Assembly (NCBI GenBank): GCA_016190485.1
Contig: JACPQN010000009.1
Location: 1-37,384, forward strand
Reading direction: 5' to 3'
Length of the DNA stretch: 37,384 nucleotides
DNA from: Chloroflexota bacterium
Lineage (GTDB): Bacteria > Chloroflexota > Dehalococcoidia > SHYD01
In this document: positions 16,243 to 23,772 of the stretch, piece after piece
Position numbering within the stretch: the stretch's first letter is position 1
How the letters are laid out: every line of letters begins with the position of its first letter
Notes under the pieces: generated by a model
What the model was told of the DNA's origin: nothing
Databases searched by the model: none
What the model saw: the letters and a program-made list of their open reading frames with translations, nothing else
Made by a program: the position numbers and the translations under genes

Positions 16243-16360
16243 CCCATGGAAGGCCATCCAAGTGTCTATTAGCCGTTGCAGCAGGATATCGGCCTTGCCG
16301 CCGAAATACCCCGTGATGATCCCCAAGACGGTGTCGGAGCCGATGCCAAGGGTGACGACG
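16243..16360 (-). pseudogene. relic of a DppC/OppC-type ABC transporter permease
   Basis: On the minus strand a 39-residue stretch reads VTLGIGSDTVLGIITGYFGG followed by KADILLQRLIDTWMAFHGH. This is the conserved region of peptide/nickel-type ABC permeases, in which the family continues as a proline-glycine turn after MAF. The similarity stops abruptly at both ends: no start, no transmembrane helices before it, and no permease sequence after it. It is therefore a fragment left by deletion or recombination. It lies just upstream of the promoter for the leader ORF and ribD. Confidence 0.6.
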
Positions 16361-16361
16361 T

Positions 16362-16389
16362 TTGCACTTTCGTAGGGACGCCGTATAAT
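16362..16389 (+). promoter_or_regulatory. promoter upstream of the leader ORF and ribDE
   Basis: A perfect TATAAT (16384-16389) is preceded by TTGCAC (16362-16367) with a 16-bp spacer. A transcript starting near 16396 would carry a GAGGT site before the small ORF at 16441 and then reach ribD. No FMN riboswitch sequence is visible in this leader. Confidence 0.5.
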
Positions 16390-16440
16390 TGCTGTACCAA
16401 GGAACGCTGGATAGCCCTACGTGGGCTGAGGTATGGATAG

Positions 16441-16557
16441 ATGGACGCGATGCAGAAGGCGCTCTCGTGGCTGAAGCTGGGCATGGGTGGGCTGCTGACC
16501 CTGGTGACCGGGCCGGCGGTGGTCTCGATCCTGGACCTCTCCTCGGTGGAGGACTGA
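16441..16557 (+). CDS. possible 38-aa leader protein ending in an in-frame TGA
   Basis: The ORF starts with ATG after a GAGGT site and encodes a short hydrophobic, helical peptide (MDAMQKALSWLKLGMGGLLT and onward, ending in DLSSVED). After the TGA at 16555-16557 the same frame stays open for 33 more codons, up to TAG at 16657-16659. That continuation has the same strong GC third-position bias (for example SVWIDQMAETVRNNGRVGRD). This suggests a formerly longer gene of about 72 codons broken by one nonsense change, or a read-through. It is followed 11 bp later by ribD. No family recognised. Confidence 0.4.
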   Translation: MDAMQKALSWLKLGMGGLLTLVTGPAVVSILDLSSVED

Positions 16558-16670
16558 GCGGTCACCGCTCGGTCCGTGTGGATCGACCAGATGGCGGAGA
16601 CGGTACGGAACAACGGCCGGGTGGGCCGGGACTACCTGCCGCCCCTACGCTCACTGTAGAAACGTGAGGG

Positions 16671-17768
16671 ATGGTGGACTACATGGCCCGGGCCATCCAG
16701 GTGGCCCGGCGTGCTCAAGGCGCCACCAGTCCCAACCCCCCGGTAGGAGCCGTCCTTGTCAAGGACGGCCGCATCATTGGGGAAGGCTACACCCAGCCCC
16801 CGGGGCAGGCCCACGCAGAGGTGGCGGCCATCCGCGCGGCGGGCGCCGCGGCCCGGGGCGCGATCCTTTACGTAACCCTGGAGCCCTGCCCTCACTATGG
16901 CCGGACACCCCCCTGCACCGATGCCATTCTGGCCGCTGGGCTCGCCCAGGTGCGCATGGCGGCGCTGGACGGCAGCCCGCAGGTGAACGGGCGTGGCCGC
17001 GCCGCGCTGGAAGCGGCTGGCGTGCCTGTGCTCCTGGAGGAGAGGCACCGGGAGGCGGCGCTGGAGCTGGCCGAGGCCCACGTGAAGTACGCGCGCACGG
17101 GCCTTCCTTTCGTCACCGTGAAGCTGGCCGTTAGCCTGGACGGCAAGGCCGGCACCCGCTCCGGCGACTCCCAATGGATCACGGGTTCGCGGGCGCGCGA
17201 CCACGGCCACCGGGTCAGAGCCGCAGTGGACGGCGTGGTCGTCGGTATCAACACGGTGCTGGCCGATGACCCGCAGCTCACGGCCCGCCCTGGCGGGCGC
17301 CCGAGGCGGCGGCAGCCCACGCGGGTGGTGGTGGACAGCCAGGCCCGGACACCGCTCCAGGCCCGGGTGCTGGCGGCGCCTGGTCGTTGCGTGATAGCCG
17401 TGGGCGCCGTGGCCGACCCCGTGCGCGTGGCGCGGCTGGAGGCCAGTGGCGCCACGGTGCTCCGCTGCCCCGACGAAGGGCCGCGGGTGAACCTGCGCGC
17501 TATGCTGGAGCAGCTTGCCCAGCGGGGGCTCATCAACCTACTGGTGGAGGGCGGCGGCACGCTGGCGGGCGCGCTTTTCGACCTGGGGCTGGTGGACAAG
17601 GTGCTGGCCTTCATCGCGCCCCTGGTGATTGGTGGCAGGGAGGCAGTGCCTTCGGTGGCGGGCCAGGGCGCCCACCGGTTGGCGGAGGCCCACCGGTTGG
17701 AGCGGGTGCGCGTCCAGCGGGTGGGCCCGGACCTGCTGGTCAAGGGCTACGTGGCCCATCAAGCTTGA
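16671..17768 (+). CDS. ribD: bifunctional riboflavin biosynthesis deaminase/reductase RibD
   Basis: The 365-residue protein carries out the second and third steps of riboflavin synthesis: deamination of the diaminopyrimidine ribosyl phosphate, then NADPH reduction of its ribose. The N-terminal deaminase domain has the zinc ligands H48 (with catalytic E50, HAE), C73 and C82 (EPCPHYGRTPPC). The C-terminal reductase domain begins near residue 145 (PFVTVKLAVSLDGK) and contains VVGINTVLADDPQLTAR and LLVEGGGTLAGALF. Both domains are complete and of usual length. Its TGA overlaps an ATG of the riboflavin synthase gene, so the two are coupled. RibBA and RibH are not in the window. Confidence 0.95.
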   Translation: MVDYMARAIQVARRAQGATSPNPPVGAVLVKDGRIIGEGYTQPPGQAHAEVAAIRAAGAAARGAILYVTLEPCPHYGRTPPCTDAILAAGLAQVRMAALDGSPQVNGRGRAALEAAGVPVLLEERHREAALELAEAHVKYARTGLPFVTVKLAVSLDGKAGTRSGDSQWITGSRARDHGHRVRAAVDGVVVGINTVLADDPQLTARPGGRPRRRQPTRVVVDSQARTPLQARVLAAPGRCVIAVGAVADPVRVARLEASGATVLRCPDEGPRVNLRAMLEQLAQRGLINLLVEGGGTLAGALFDLGLVDKVLAFIAPLVIGGREAVPSVAGQGAHRLAEAHRLERVRVQRVGPDLLVKGYVAHQA

Positions 17769-17779
17769 TGAGGGCTGCG

Positions 17780-18358
17780 ATGTTCACCGGGATCGTCGAG
17801 GAAGTGGGAGTTGTCCGCTCCTTTGTGGAAGGTGACCTGACCATCCAGGCGCGGCTGGTGCTGGAGGGGGCCAAGCTGGGCGACAGCATTACCGTCAACG
17901 GCGCCTGCCTTACGGTGACCGCCCTGCACCCGGATGCCTTCACCGTCCATACCGTGCCGGAGACCCTGCGCCGGACCAACCTGAGCGAGCTGAAGCCAGG
18001 GGACCCGGTGAACCTGGAGCGCGCGCTGGCAGTGGGCGACCGCATGGGCGGCCACATCGTGCAAGGGCACATCGAGGGCACCGCCGAGGTGGTGTCCTAC
18101 ACGCCCGACGGAGCCGACGGCCTGACGGCCCGCTTCCGCGCGCCGAAGGCCCTGATGCGCTATATCGTCCCCAAGGGGTTTATTGCGGTGGACGGCGCGA
18201 GCCTGACGGTGGTGGACTGCGCCGATGACAGCTTCACCGTGACTCTCATCCCCTTCACCCGGGAGCATACCAACCTGGCGGCTCACTCCCCGGGGGGACG
18301 AGTGAACCTGGAGACGGACATCATCGCCCGCTACGTGGAGCGGCTCCGGGAGCCGTGA
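17780..18358 (+). CDS. ribE: riboflavin synthase alpha subunit
   Basis: The 192-residue protein converts two molecules of 6,7-dimethyl-8-ribityllumazine to riboflavin. It shows the two similar lumazine-binding barrels: MFTGIVEEVG with SITVNGACLTVTAL in the first (1-95), and GDRMGGHIVQGHIEGTAEV with FIAVDGASLTVVD in the second (96-190). The start ATG at 17780 gives the canonical MFTGI N-terminus and has GAGGG in front; an ATG at 17768 would add four residues and overlap ribD by one base. Length is normal for the family. It ends the operon: a 9-bp perfect hairpin follows at 18406-18435. Confidence 0.95.
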   Translation: MFTGIVEEVGVVRSFVEGDLTIQARLVLEGAKLGDSITVNGACLTVTALHPDAFTVHTVPETLRRTNLSELKPGDPVNLERALAVGDRMGGHIVQGHIEGTAEVVSYTPDGADGLTARFRAPKALMRYIVPKGFIAVDGASLTVVDCADDSFTVTLIPFTREHTNLAAHSPGGRVNLETDIIARYVERLREP

Positions 18359-18405
18359 CGCTCCCTTGAAGCCAGGCTTGGCGCAGGCCAGCGAACCAGA
18401 GCGGC

Positions 18406-18435
18406 GCTCACCCTTCGACGAGGCTCAGGGTGAGC
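18406..18435. repeat. palindromic repeat forming a hairpin between convergent genes
   Basis: GCTCACCCT (18406-18414) and AGGGTGAGC (18427-18435) are perfect 9-bp inverted arms around the repeat core CCTTCGACGAGGCTCAGG (18412-18429). It lies between the 3' ends of ribE and the metallo-hydrolase gene and may serve both as a weak terminator, though no T-run follows. Confidence 0.65.
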
Positions 18436-18471
18436 GGACTTACTTAGCACTCTCAAGGTATCGCGCGTCCG

Positions 18472-19620
18472 CTATCTCGCCGGAAAGCGCCCCATGCGTC
18501 CCCAATACTCGTACATGCCGCGAACGTTGTCCGCCAGCCGGGGACCGAAGAGATTCCAGGAGCCGTACTTGGGGTAGAGCGCGGCCCGCACCGAGGCCAG
18601 CATCTGGGGTGAGCGCTGGGCCAAGCCCGCCCGCTCCGCATCCTCCATGGCCGTCACCAGGTCCTGGAAGTACTCTCTGATCCACGTGGCCCATACCTTG
18701 GGTCCCGGGTTGCCGTGGCCCGGGATGATGGTATCGAAGTCCATGGCCTCCACCCGCCGGAGTGACTCGATCCACTCGGCAATGTAGTCCTCGTTGCGGG
18801 TGCCGAAGGGCAGGTCGCCGATGGGGATGAAGTCGACGATGAAGGCCACGCGCCGTGCGGGATAGAGCGCCACGATGCTGCTGTCGGAGTGGTTGCGGCC
18901 CACGTAGGAGAGCTCCAGGCGCGCCCGGCCCAGGCGGAGGGTCATCCGGTCCTCGAAGGTGATGTCGGGGACCGGCGAGTTGGGGTCGTTGCGGGCCGCG
19001 ATCTTGTCCTTGGCGTTGACGTGGGCCACGTAGGTGGCGGTATCTTTGAAGACGGCCGCGCCGGTGTTGTGGTCGGCGTCGTGGTGGCTGTAGACCACGT
19101 ACTTGACGGGCAGCGGGGTCACCCGCTCGATGGCCTCCTTCAGCAGGCGCGCTCGGGCGTTGCCGATGGGATCACCGACGATGACCCCCTCCTCGGTCAC
19201 GATGAACATGGTGGTGTAGCCCGTCTGGCTGAAGACGTACACATCCTCGGCGATGCGGGTGACCGTGGGCGGCGGCGCCGGTGGCGGCGTGGCCTGGGGC
19301 TGGGTGCAGTCTTCCACGATGAAGATACGGTTGGGGCCGGCCACGCCACCGATGTAGTGGTAGCGGCGGCCAGCGTACTCGAAGCGGGGCCTTCCCTGCC
19401 ACTCGTGGCTCATGATGGTGTCGCCGGCCTCGGCGTACCAGGGGATGCCGCCGATGGAGAGGGGCTGCCCGGTGGCCACGTCCAGCACCGGGCGGCTACA
19501 GGTCATGGTCACCGCCTCGGCCGCCTGAGCGGCCGGCGCCGAACGGGCCGTCCCTTCGGGCACCAGGGCCACGCCACTGATCCCCAGCAGCGCTGCCAGC
19601 AAAACCAAGACTCTTTTCAT
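18472..19620 (-). CDS. exported metallo-beta-lactamase-fold hydrolase
   Basis: The 382-residue protein starts with a signal peptide (about 1-34: basic MKR, a hydrophobic core, cleavage near AQAAEA), so it acts outside the cytoplasmic membrane. Residues 41-115 form an N-terminal extension without a clear family. A proline-rich linker (PPPAPPP, 112-118) precedes the metallo-beta-lactamase domain, with zinc ligands in SHHDADHNTG (179-184), GRNHSDSS and PGHGNPG. It looks like the SoxH/quinoprotein-relay-type or subclass-B3-like hydrolases with an unknown ester or sulfur substrate rather than a proven beta-lactamase. AAAGGAGG precedes the ATG. It is monocistronic and converges on ribE. Confidence 0.85.
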   Translation of the reverse strand: MKRVLVLLAALLGISGVALVPEGTARSAPAAQAAEAVTMTCSRPVLDVATGQPLSIGGIPWYAEAGDTIMSHEWQGRPRFEYAGRRYHYIGGVAGPNRIFIVEDCTQPQATPPPAPPPTVTRIAEDVYVFSQTGYTTMFIVTEEGVIVGDPIGNARARLLKEAIERVTPLPVKYVVYSHHDADHNTGAAVFKDTATYVAHVNAKDKIAARNDPNSPVPDITFEDRMTLRLGRARLELSYVGRNHSDSSIVALYPARRVAFIVDFIPIGDLPFGTRNEDYIAEWIESLRRVEAMDFDTIIPGHGNPGPKVWATWIREYFQDLVTAMEDAERAGLAQRSPQMLASVRAALYPKYGSWNLFGPRLADNVRGMYEYWGRMGRFPAR

Positions 19621-19767
19621 GCTGGGCCTCCTTTCCAGGCGGGAGAATTAGAGGAGTATGCCACGTTACACTGGACATCGCAAGCCGGTGTTCCTTCTCA
19701 TTGTAACGGTTACCGAAAGGGTGACGGTTTCCTTATAAACGGGTTACCGAACCCCGAGGAGGTGACG

Positions 19768-20043
19768 GTGAGCCCGGAAAGCGTCCGGGAATAGCTGGAG
19801 CGGATGCGCCCAGCGGTACCGAGGCGCGTCGAAGCGGCAGCGCGGGGTGTTGGTGGATGAGGTGTGTGCAGTGACGGGCTACCACCGGGGAGCGGTAATC
19901 CGGGCGCTGGGACGGTCTGTGGTGGCCACCAAGGGCCGCTGGGGACGAGCCGTGGTGGATGGGGTGGGCGTGGTGGAGGCCCTGGTGCAGCGCTGGGAGG
20001 CCAGCGACCGTCGCTGCTCCAAGCGTCTGGTGGGGCGGTCAAA
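19768..20043 (+). pseudogene. relic N-terminus of a DDE integrase-type transposase
   Basis: Read in two frames, this stretch gives VSPESVRE, a TAG stop, LERMRP, then after a frameshift RYRGASKRQRGVLVDEVCAV and TGYHRGAVIRALGR, and finally VQRWEASDRRCSKRLVG. This is the N-terminal helix-turn-helix region of transposases with an rve-type catalytic domain found in many insertion sequences (family pattern LDEF.ALTGYHRKYAIRLL ... CSKRL). The catalytic DDE part is missing. The similarity stops at about 20040, exactly where the 3' end of the CBS gene on the other strand begins. One nonsense codon and one frameshift make it inactive. A GAGGAGG site still precedes the old start. Confidence 0.7.
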
Positions 20044-20491
20044 GGAGCTTAGTAAAATCTTCTAGCTCGGCATGGACCTTGGTGCGGGAGAGGAAGCCCT
20101 TATACTTCCCCGTAGCTGGGTCAACTACGGGGATGCCCATAATGAACCCATGCTGCTTGATGCGCAGCAGCGCGGTCTCGAGAGGCTCGTCGGTATAGGC
20201 TAACACGGGCTTCTGGGTCATCACCTCTGTAACCAAGCCCGGCTTGTCGTGCTGGAAAGCCTGGGTCAGCTTGCCCATGTCAGAAGGGGTCAGAATCCCC
20301 ACCGGCTGCTCGGCGTCGTTCACCACCACCACCGCTTCGGCGCCGTCCCGGAACCGCTCCAGCACGGTCCGCACCGTGGCCCCCTGGTCTACCCTGGACT
20401 TCAGGGCGTCGCTTACGTAGAGCTCCACCGGCTCCTTAAAGAAAGCCCTTACCTGGTCTTCAACACCTTCGGGGCGAGACTGCTTCATCAT
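20039..20491 (-). CDS. tandem CBS-domain protein
   Basis: The 150-residue protein consists almost wholly of two CBS motifs, a module that binds adenine nucleotides and senses energy state. The first spans about 24-80 (VSDALKSRVDQGATVRTVLE and onward), the second about 88-145 (VTEVMTQKPVLAYTDEPLET and onward). No enzyme domain is attached, so it may act by binding to another protein. A perfect AGGAGGTGA site lies 6 bp before the ATG pair. The membrane protein gene ends 14 bp upstream, so the two are probably an operon. The last codons touch the relic transposase on the opposite strand. Confidence 0.88.
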   Translation of the reverse strand: MMKQSRPEGVEDQVRAFFKEPVELYVSDALKSRVDQGATVRTVLERFRDGAEAVVVVNDAEQPVGILTPSDMGKLTQAFQHDKPGLVTEVMTQKPVLAYTDEPLETALLRIKQHGFIMGIPVVDPATGKYKGFLSRTKVHAELEDFTKLL

Positions 20492-20505
20492 GACTCACCT
20501 CCTGA

Positions 20506-21054
20506 TCATCGCAAGAGCTCATCGGCCTGCCGCCTGGCCTCCTGGGCAAGTCTTTCCGCGTCGCCGAGGTTGCCGCTGCCTAGGCCCCTAGCCGATCCCA
20601 GTTTCTGAGAAACCTGCTGCTTATTCTCTCCCGTTTGCTGGCTCGAGAGCCACTGGATCAGCACCGCAGGCCAGGTGGCGCCCAGGATCAGCGACTGCAC
20701 AGGCGCGAAGGCCGGAGATGCGATCTGGAACACCACCGCAATCCCTCCGCCAACAAAAACGTACGCGCCGACGATGGGTGCGCTGAGGCTGCCGTTGGCG
20801 CGGCGAAAACTGCTCAGAAGTTGGTTGCGTCCTTCCGTCTGCCCCACAAATCCCAGGAACAGGGCAGTGAAATAGGCGACGGATCCTAAGATGCCGGTGA
20901 AGAGCGCCCCTAATGCGGTCAACCATCGTTCGACTCCGGAGGCGAAGCCGGCAAGAAAGATACCCGACCCCAGAACCACCCCTATTAGGATGGTTAAGCA
21001 AAGGGCCAGTACCCGCTCGGGGATTTCATCAAAAGGGAAGTTCAGTTTAGACAT
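20506..21054 (-). CDS. membrane protein with C-terminal helix, unknown function
   Basis: The 182-residue protein has four predicted membrane segments (about 14-35, 45-70, 90-112, 116-135) and a charged helical tail (DAERLAQEARRQADELLR). The loop between segments two and three contains a short RRANGSLS motif. I do not recognise the family. I prefer the ATG at 21054 (MSKLNFPF) since the longer reading from a TTG at 21123 adds an unlikely leader, but no good ribosome binding site precedes either. It is transcribed just ahead of the CBS protein, which could be its regulatory partner, as CBS proteins often control channels and transporters; that pairing is inference. Confidence 0.65.
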   Translation of the reverse strand: MSKLNFPFDEIPERVLALCLTILIGVVLGSGIFLAGFASGVERWLTALGALFTGILGSVAYFTALFLGFVGQTEGRNQLLSSFRRANGSLSAPIVGAYVFVGGGIAVVFQIASPAFAPVQSLILGATWPAVLIQWLSSQQTGENKQQVSQKLGSARGLGSGNLGDAERLAQEARRQADELLR

Positions 21055-21182
21055 AGACGCCGTAACCAACCAGGTGCTATGGCAGAACTGCGATCCAATC
21101 CGGTTCACGGCGAGCAGACACAACTCACCCCATGATTATAGCACCCACTTGCCGCAAGGCAACGCGCACGCTATCGCCGCTG

Positions 21183-21905
21183 CTAGGGGGCGCGGGCTGA
21201 TCCCCCGGGGTCTGCGGGAGTCGGTGGCTGCGTGCGCGGCGTGCTGGCGATGCGGCGGGGGACGAAGGGCAAGTCCACCGTGTAGGTCCTGGCGCCAGCA
21301 TCGGCCAGATACCACTGGTTGACCCGCAGTCGCCCACCGTCCCGCAGCGTGTCGGCATCCGCGAAGGTAACGTCCAGAGACTTCCAGGTCTTCAGCTCCA
21401 GCACCGTGAAGTGCAGGTGCGGCGGGCCGCAGACGTACCCGGTATGGCCCGACTGGCCCAGCGGGTCGCCCTGCTGCACGTAGGCGCCTGCCTTGGGGAT
21501 GACGCTCTTCTGGGTCAGGTGCAGGTAGAGGGTGCCCAGCCCGTCGCCGTGGTCCAGGAGCACGTAGTTGGCCTCTCCGTTATAGGAGGGGTTGCAGTCG
21601 GGGCTATCGGCGTACTGCTGGACGACCTTGGCCACCTTGCCCGCGCGGGCTGCCCTCACCGTGAAGCGCTCCCTGCTGAAGGGCCCCGGCACGAAGTCGT
21701 ACGCGTACTGGGAGGAGTAGCCGGCGTGGGTGCCCTGGTTGGGCCCCTGGAGCACGAACATGCGCAGCCCTGGCTGCCAGGGGAGCTTGAAGAGGGGCGC
21801 CGCCTTGGCTCGCGGCGCGTCGTTGCTGGCGGCCAGCAGCAAGACAACGGCCAGCGCCAGCGGTCCGGCCGCCAGCCAGGCTGACTTGGACACGGATTGG
21901 GCCAT
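21183..21905 (-). CDS. exported M23-family peptidase (LytM-like)
   Basis: The 240-residue protein has an N-terminal signal or anchor (about 8-27) and an M23 metallopeptidase domain. Zinc ligands appear in HAGYSSQYAYDF (about 60-71) and in the PHLHF motif with a preceding LYLHL strand (about 126-166); GHTGYVCGPPHLHFTVLE is the family core. M23 enzymes cut peptidoglycan cross-links or glycine-rich peptides outside the cell. The region after 175 continues as a short unknown domain, ending in a proline-rich tail. GGGAGAGG lies just before the ATG. It seems monocistronic. Catalytic histidines and aspartate are all present, so activity is likely. Confidence 0.88.
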   Translation of the reverse strand: MAQSVSKSAWLAAGPLALAVVLLLAASNDAPRAKAAPLFKLPWQPGLRMFVLQGPNQGTHAGYSSQYAYDFVPGPFSRERFTVRAARAGKVAKVVQQYADSPDCNPSYNGEANYVLLDHGDGLGTLYLHLTQKSVIPKAGAYVQQGDPLGQSGHTGYVCGPPHLHFTVLELKTWKSLDVTFADADTLRDGGRLRVNQWYLADAGARTYTVDLPFVPRRIASTPRTQPPTPADPGGSARAP

Positions 21906-22033
21906 AGCCTCTCCCGGGAAGCATTACGAACGGCAACAACACTCACCTCTGAGCGGCGGCAGCCGCAGCGGTGCATTTACCATAACGGAGGGAGCGCCGA
22001 ATGCTTACAGGACGAGGGAGCGTGGGCTGCCCG

Positions 22034-22618
22034 CTACTTGTAGCTGGGCTCCGGGCCGGGAAAGTCCCTGAGGTGGAGGATGCGGGCTGAGGCCTGGCCC
22101 TCCCTGATCTCCAGGATGCCCACCGTGCCCAGCCGGCGGTACTGGTAGGGCAGGGTGGGGCTGCCGGGGTTCACCATGAGGATGTCCTGGTGCCACTCCA
22201 CCAGGTCGGCGTGGGTGTCGCCAAAGACGCACACGTGGACATCCTGGCGGAAAATCTTGCGGAGGGACGCTTGGAGCGAGGCATCGGGCGGGAACTCTCT
22301 GGCTATGACGCCAGGGAAGATATCGTAGTAGATGTTGGGCAGGTAGAGCTGGTGGACCAGGCCGATGTGCACGCCGCCCAGGGCCAGCACGCGCCGCTCC
22401 TGGGCCCGGTGGTCGGGGATGCCCTGGTCTACCCCGGGTCCCTTGACGGCCAGTACCGGGGCCAGGTTCTCCAGGTGGTCCAGCGCCGACTCGGTGTAGA
22501 TATCTCCGGCGTGGAGGATCAGGTCCACGTCCTGGGACTCGAAGGCGCGAAAGACCTGCTCCGGCACCTGCCGGGTGGCGGCGGGCACGTGGCTATCGGA
22601 GATGAGGCCGATCTTCAC
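22034..22618 (-). CDS. YfcE/MJ0936-type phosphodiesterase with altered metal site
   Basis: The 194-residue protein is a calcineurin-like metallophosphoesterase of the YfcE group. It opens with MKIGLISDSHVP (D8, H10) and has LHAGDIY (D39), GLVHQ (H89) and a terminal NPGSP. Two usual signatures differ: the family asparagine in GNxD is replaced by KGPGVD (59-64), and the GHTH pair reads GDTH (133-136). One metal ligand is thus lost and one changed to aspartate. The start is a GTG at 22618; the upstream in-frame part belongs to the previous gene's overlap region. It is last of the five-gene operon that starts at 25929. Confidence 0.82.
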   Translation of the reverse strand: MKIGLISDSHVPAATRQVPEQVFRAFESQDVDLILHAGDIYTESALDHLENLAPVLAVKGPGVDQGIPDHRAQERRVLALGGVHIGLVHQLYLPNIYYDIFPGVIAREFPPDASLQASLRKIFRQDVHVCVFGDTHADLVEWHQDILMVNPGSPTLPYQYRRLGTVGILEIREGQASARILHLRDFPGPEPSYK

Positions 22619-22631
22619 GGCTATGCCCCCG

Positions 22632-23246
22632 CTACGATGTCGCTGAGGCGGGGTGTGCGGGCGCCGCCGCGGCCGCGCTCTGGGCGAGAAACTCCTCCCG
22701 TACGATCTCCATGCGCAGGAAGTCGTGGCCAAAGCGCTGGACCTCACCCACGGGGTGGAAGCCGGCCTTGAGGAAGGAGCGCTGAGCCCGGGTGTTCCAC
22801 GTCAGGGTGTGGAGGTAGATCCGCAGGAGCTCCGTGTTCTCGAAAATGTAGCGCAGCAGGGTGCGGACGGCGTCGGCCCCGTAGCCCTGGCTCCAGTAGT
22901 CCTTGCGTCCGATCATGATGCCCAACTCCGCCTGCCGCTGGCGCTCGTCTACGCCATAGTACATACAGTTGCCGATGTGCGTGCCCTCCGCGTCCTCGAT
23001 GGCGACAGTGAGCTGGCGCAGCGCGGGGTAGCGCAGCTCCTCTTTGAAGACCGTGAGGTACTCCGAAAGGGACATGCGCAGGGGCGCCACGGCGTCGAAG
23101 GCCGCCAGCTCTGGATCGGAGCGCCAACTGAAGTCATCCTCCACGTCCTCCAGCCGCTTCTCCCGCAGGATCACCTTCTCGCCCTGGATGCGGAGGGGGG
23201 GCCGGGCCTCCAGCCCGGCGTCTTGGCCGGGGAGCCCATTAGCCAT
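22632..23246 (-). CDS. GNAT N-acetyltransferase (RimJ/RimL type)
   Basis: The 204-residue protein shows the GNAT fold of the RimJ/RimL and MarR-linked acyltransferase group. It has the N-terminal strand VILREKRLEDVEDDFSWRSDPEL (about 25-47), the acetyl-CoA-binding loop MIGRKDYWSQGYGADAVRTLL (about 111-131), and the C-terminal NTRAQRSFLKAGF (about 150-162). The substrate may be a protein N-terminus or an amine; the sequence does not show which. The ATG at 23246 overlaps the end of the Nudix gene by 8 bp, so translation is coupled. The N-terminal 20 residues have no counterpart in the family core. Confidence 0.88.
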   Translation of the reverse strand: MANGLPGQDAGLEARPPLRIQGEKVILREKRLEDVEDDFSWRSDPELAAFDAVAPLRMSLSEYLTVFKEELRYPALRQLTVAIEDAEGTHIGNCMYYGVDERQRQAELGIMIGRKDYWSQGYGADAVRTLLRYIFENTELLRIYLHTLTWNTRAQRSFLKAGFHPVGEVQRFGHDFLRMEIVREEFLAQSAAAAAPAHPASATS

Positions 23247-23772
23247 GGGAGCCTCCCTCGGGCGAGAGGACTTGCTCGCGTCGCGCCGCCCTGGACAGCC
23301 GTCGCAGCCGCACCTTGCCCGAGACCGCGTCCCCGGCCTTGCGGACCATGGCGGCCTCGTTGGGATAGCTCATGATCTCCAGGGCCTCCTCCAGAGGGAA
23401 CCAGCGCGCCTCGTCGAACTCGTGGTCGTGCCGCGAGGTGTCGCCGCCGGTGGACTCCATGAGGTAGTGGTGCACCGACTTGTCGCAGCGGGTGTTGTCC
23501 TGGATCCGGGTGAAGAAATAGCGGATGGTCCCCAGCTTGCCCAGAATGGCCACCTTGACCCCCGTCTCCTCCTCCACCTCCCGCAGCGCGGTGTCCCGGA
23601 TGCCCTCGCCGGGGTCGGGCGTGCCCTTGGGCAGGCTCCACAGGAGCGGCTCCCGCCGGCCGCAGAGGAGCACCTCCATGCGGCCCTCCACCAGGCGATA
23701 CACCACGCCGCCGGCGGAGACCTGGCGCTCGTAGCGTCGGTACTGAGCGGGTGGCCGGGTCTCGGTGGTCAT
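23239..23772 (-). CDS. Nudix hydrolase
   Basis: The 177-residue protein has a complete Nudix box (residues 50-72: GTPDPGEGIRDTALREVEEE followed by TGV), which holds the metal ions for cleaving nucleoside diphosphates linked to another group. The N-terminal VSAGGVVYRLVEGRMEVLLC strand and LLWSLPKG are typical of ADP-ribose, diadenosine polyphosphate or similar hydrolases. The C-terminal basic tail (KVRLRRLSRAARREQ) is extra. The ATG at 23772 overlaps the TGA of alanine dehydrogenase by 4 bp (ATGA). As second last but one of the operon it may remove a toxic nucleotide by-product, but the substrate is unknown. Confidence 0.9.
   Translation of the reverse strand: MTTETRPPAQYRRYERQVSAGGVVYRLVEGRMEVLLCGRREPLLWSLPKGTPDPGEGIRDTALREVEEETGVKVAILGKLGTIRYFFTRIQDNTRCDKSVHHYLMESTGGDTSRHDHEFDEARWFPLEEALEIMSYPNEAAMVRKAGDAVSGKVRLRRLSRAARREQVLSPEGGSHG

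Noticed and set aside
16390-16670. FMN riboswitch upstream of ribD
   Set aside because: The conserved RFN segments (such as AGGGGG...GGTGAAA, CCGGCGGT with its partner) are not present.
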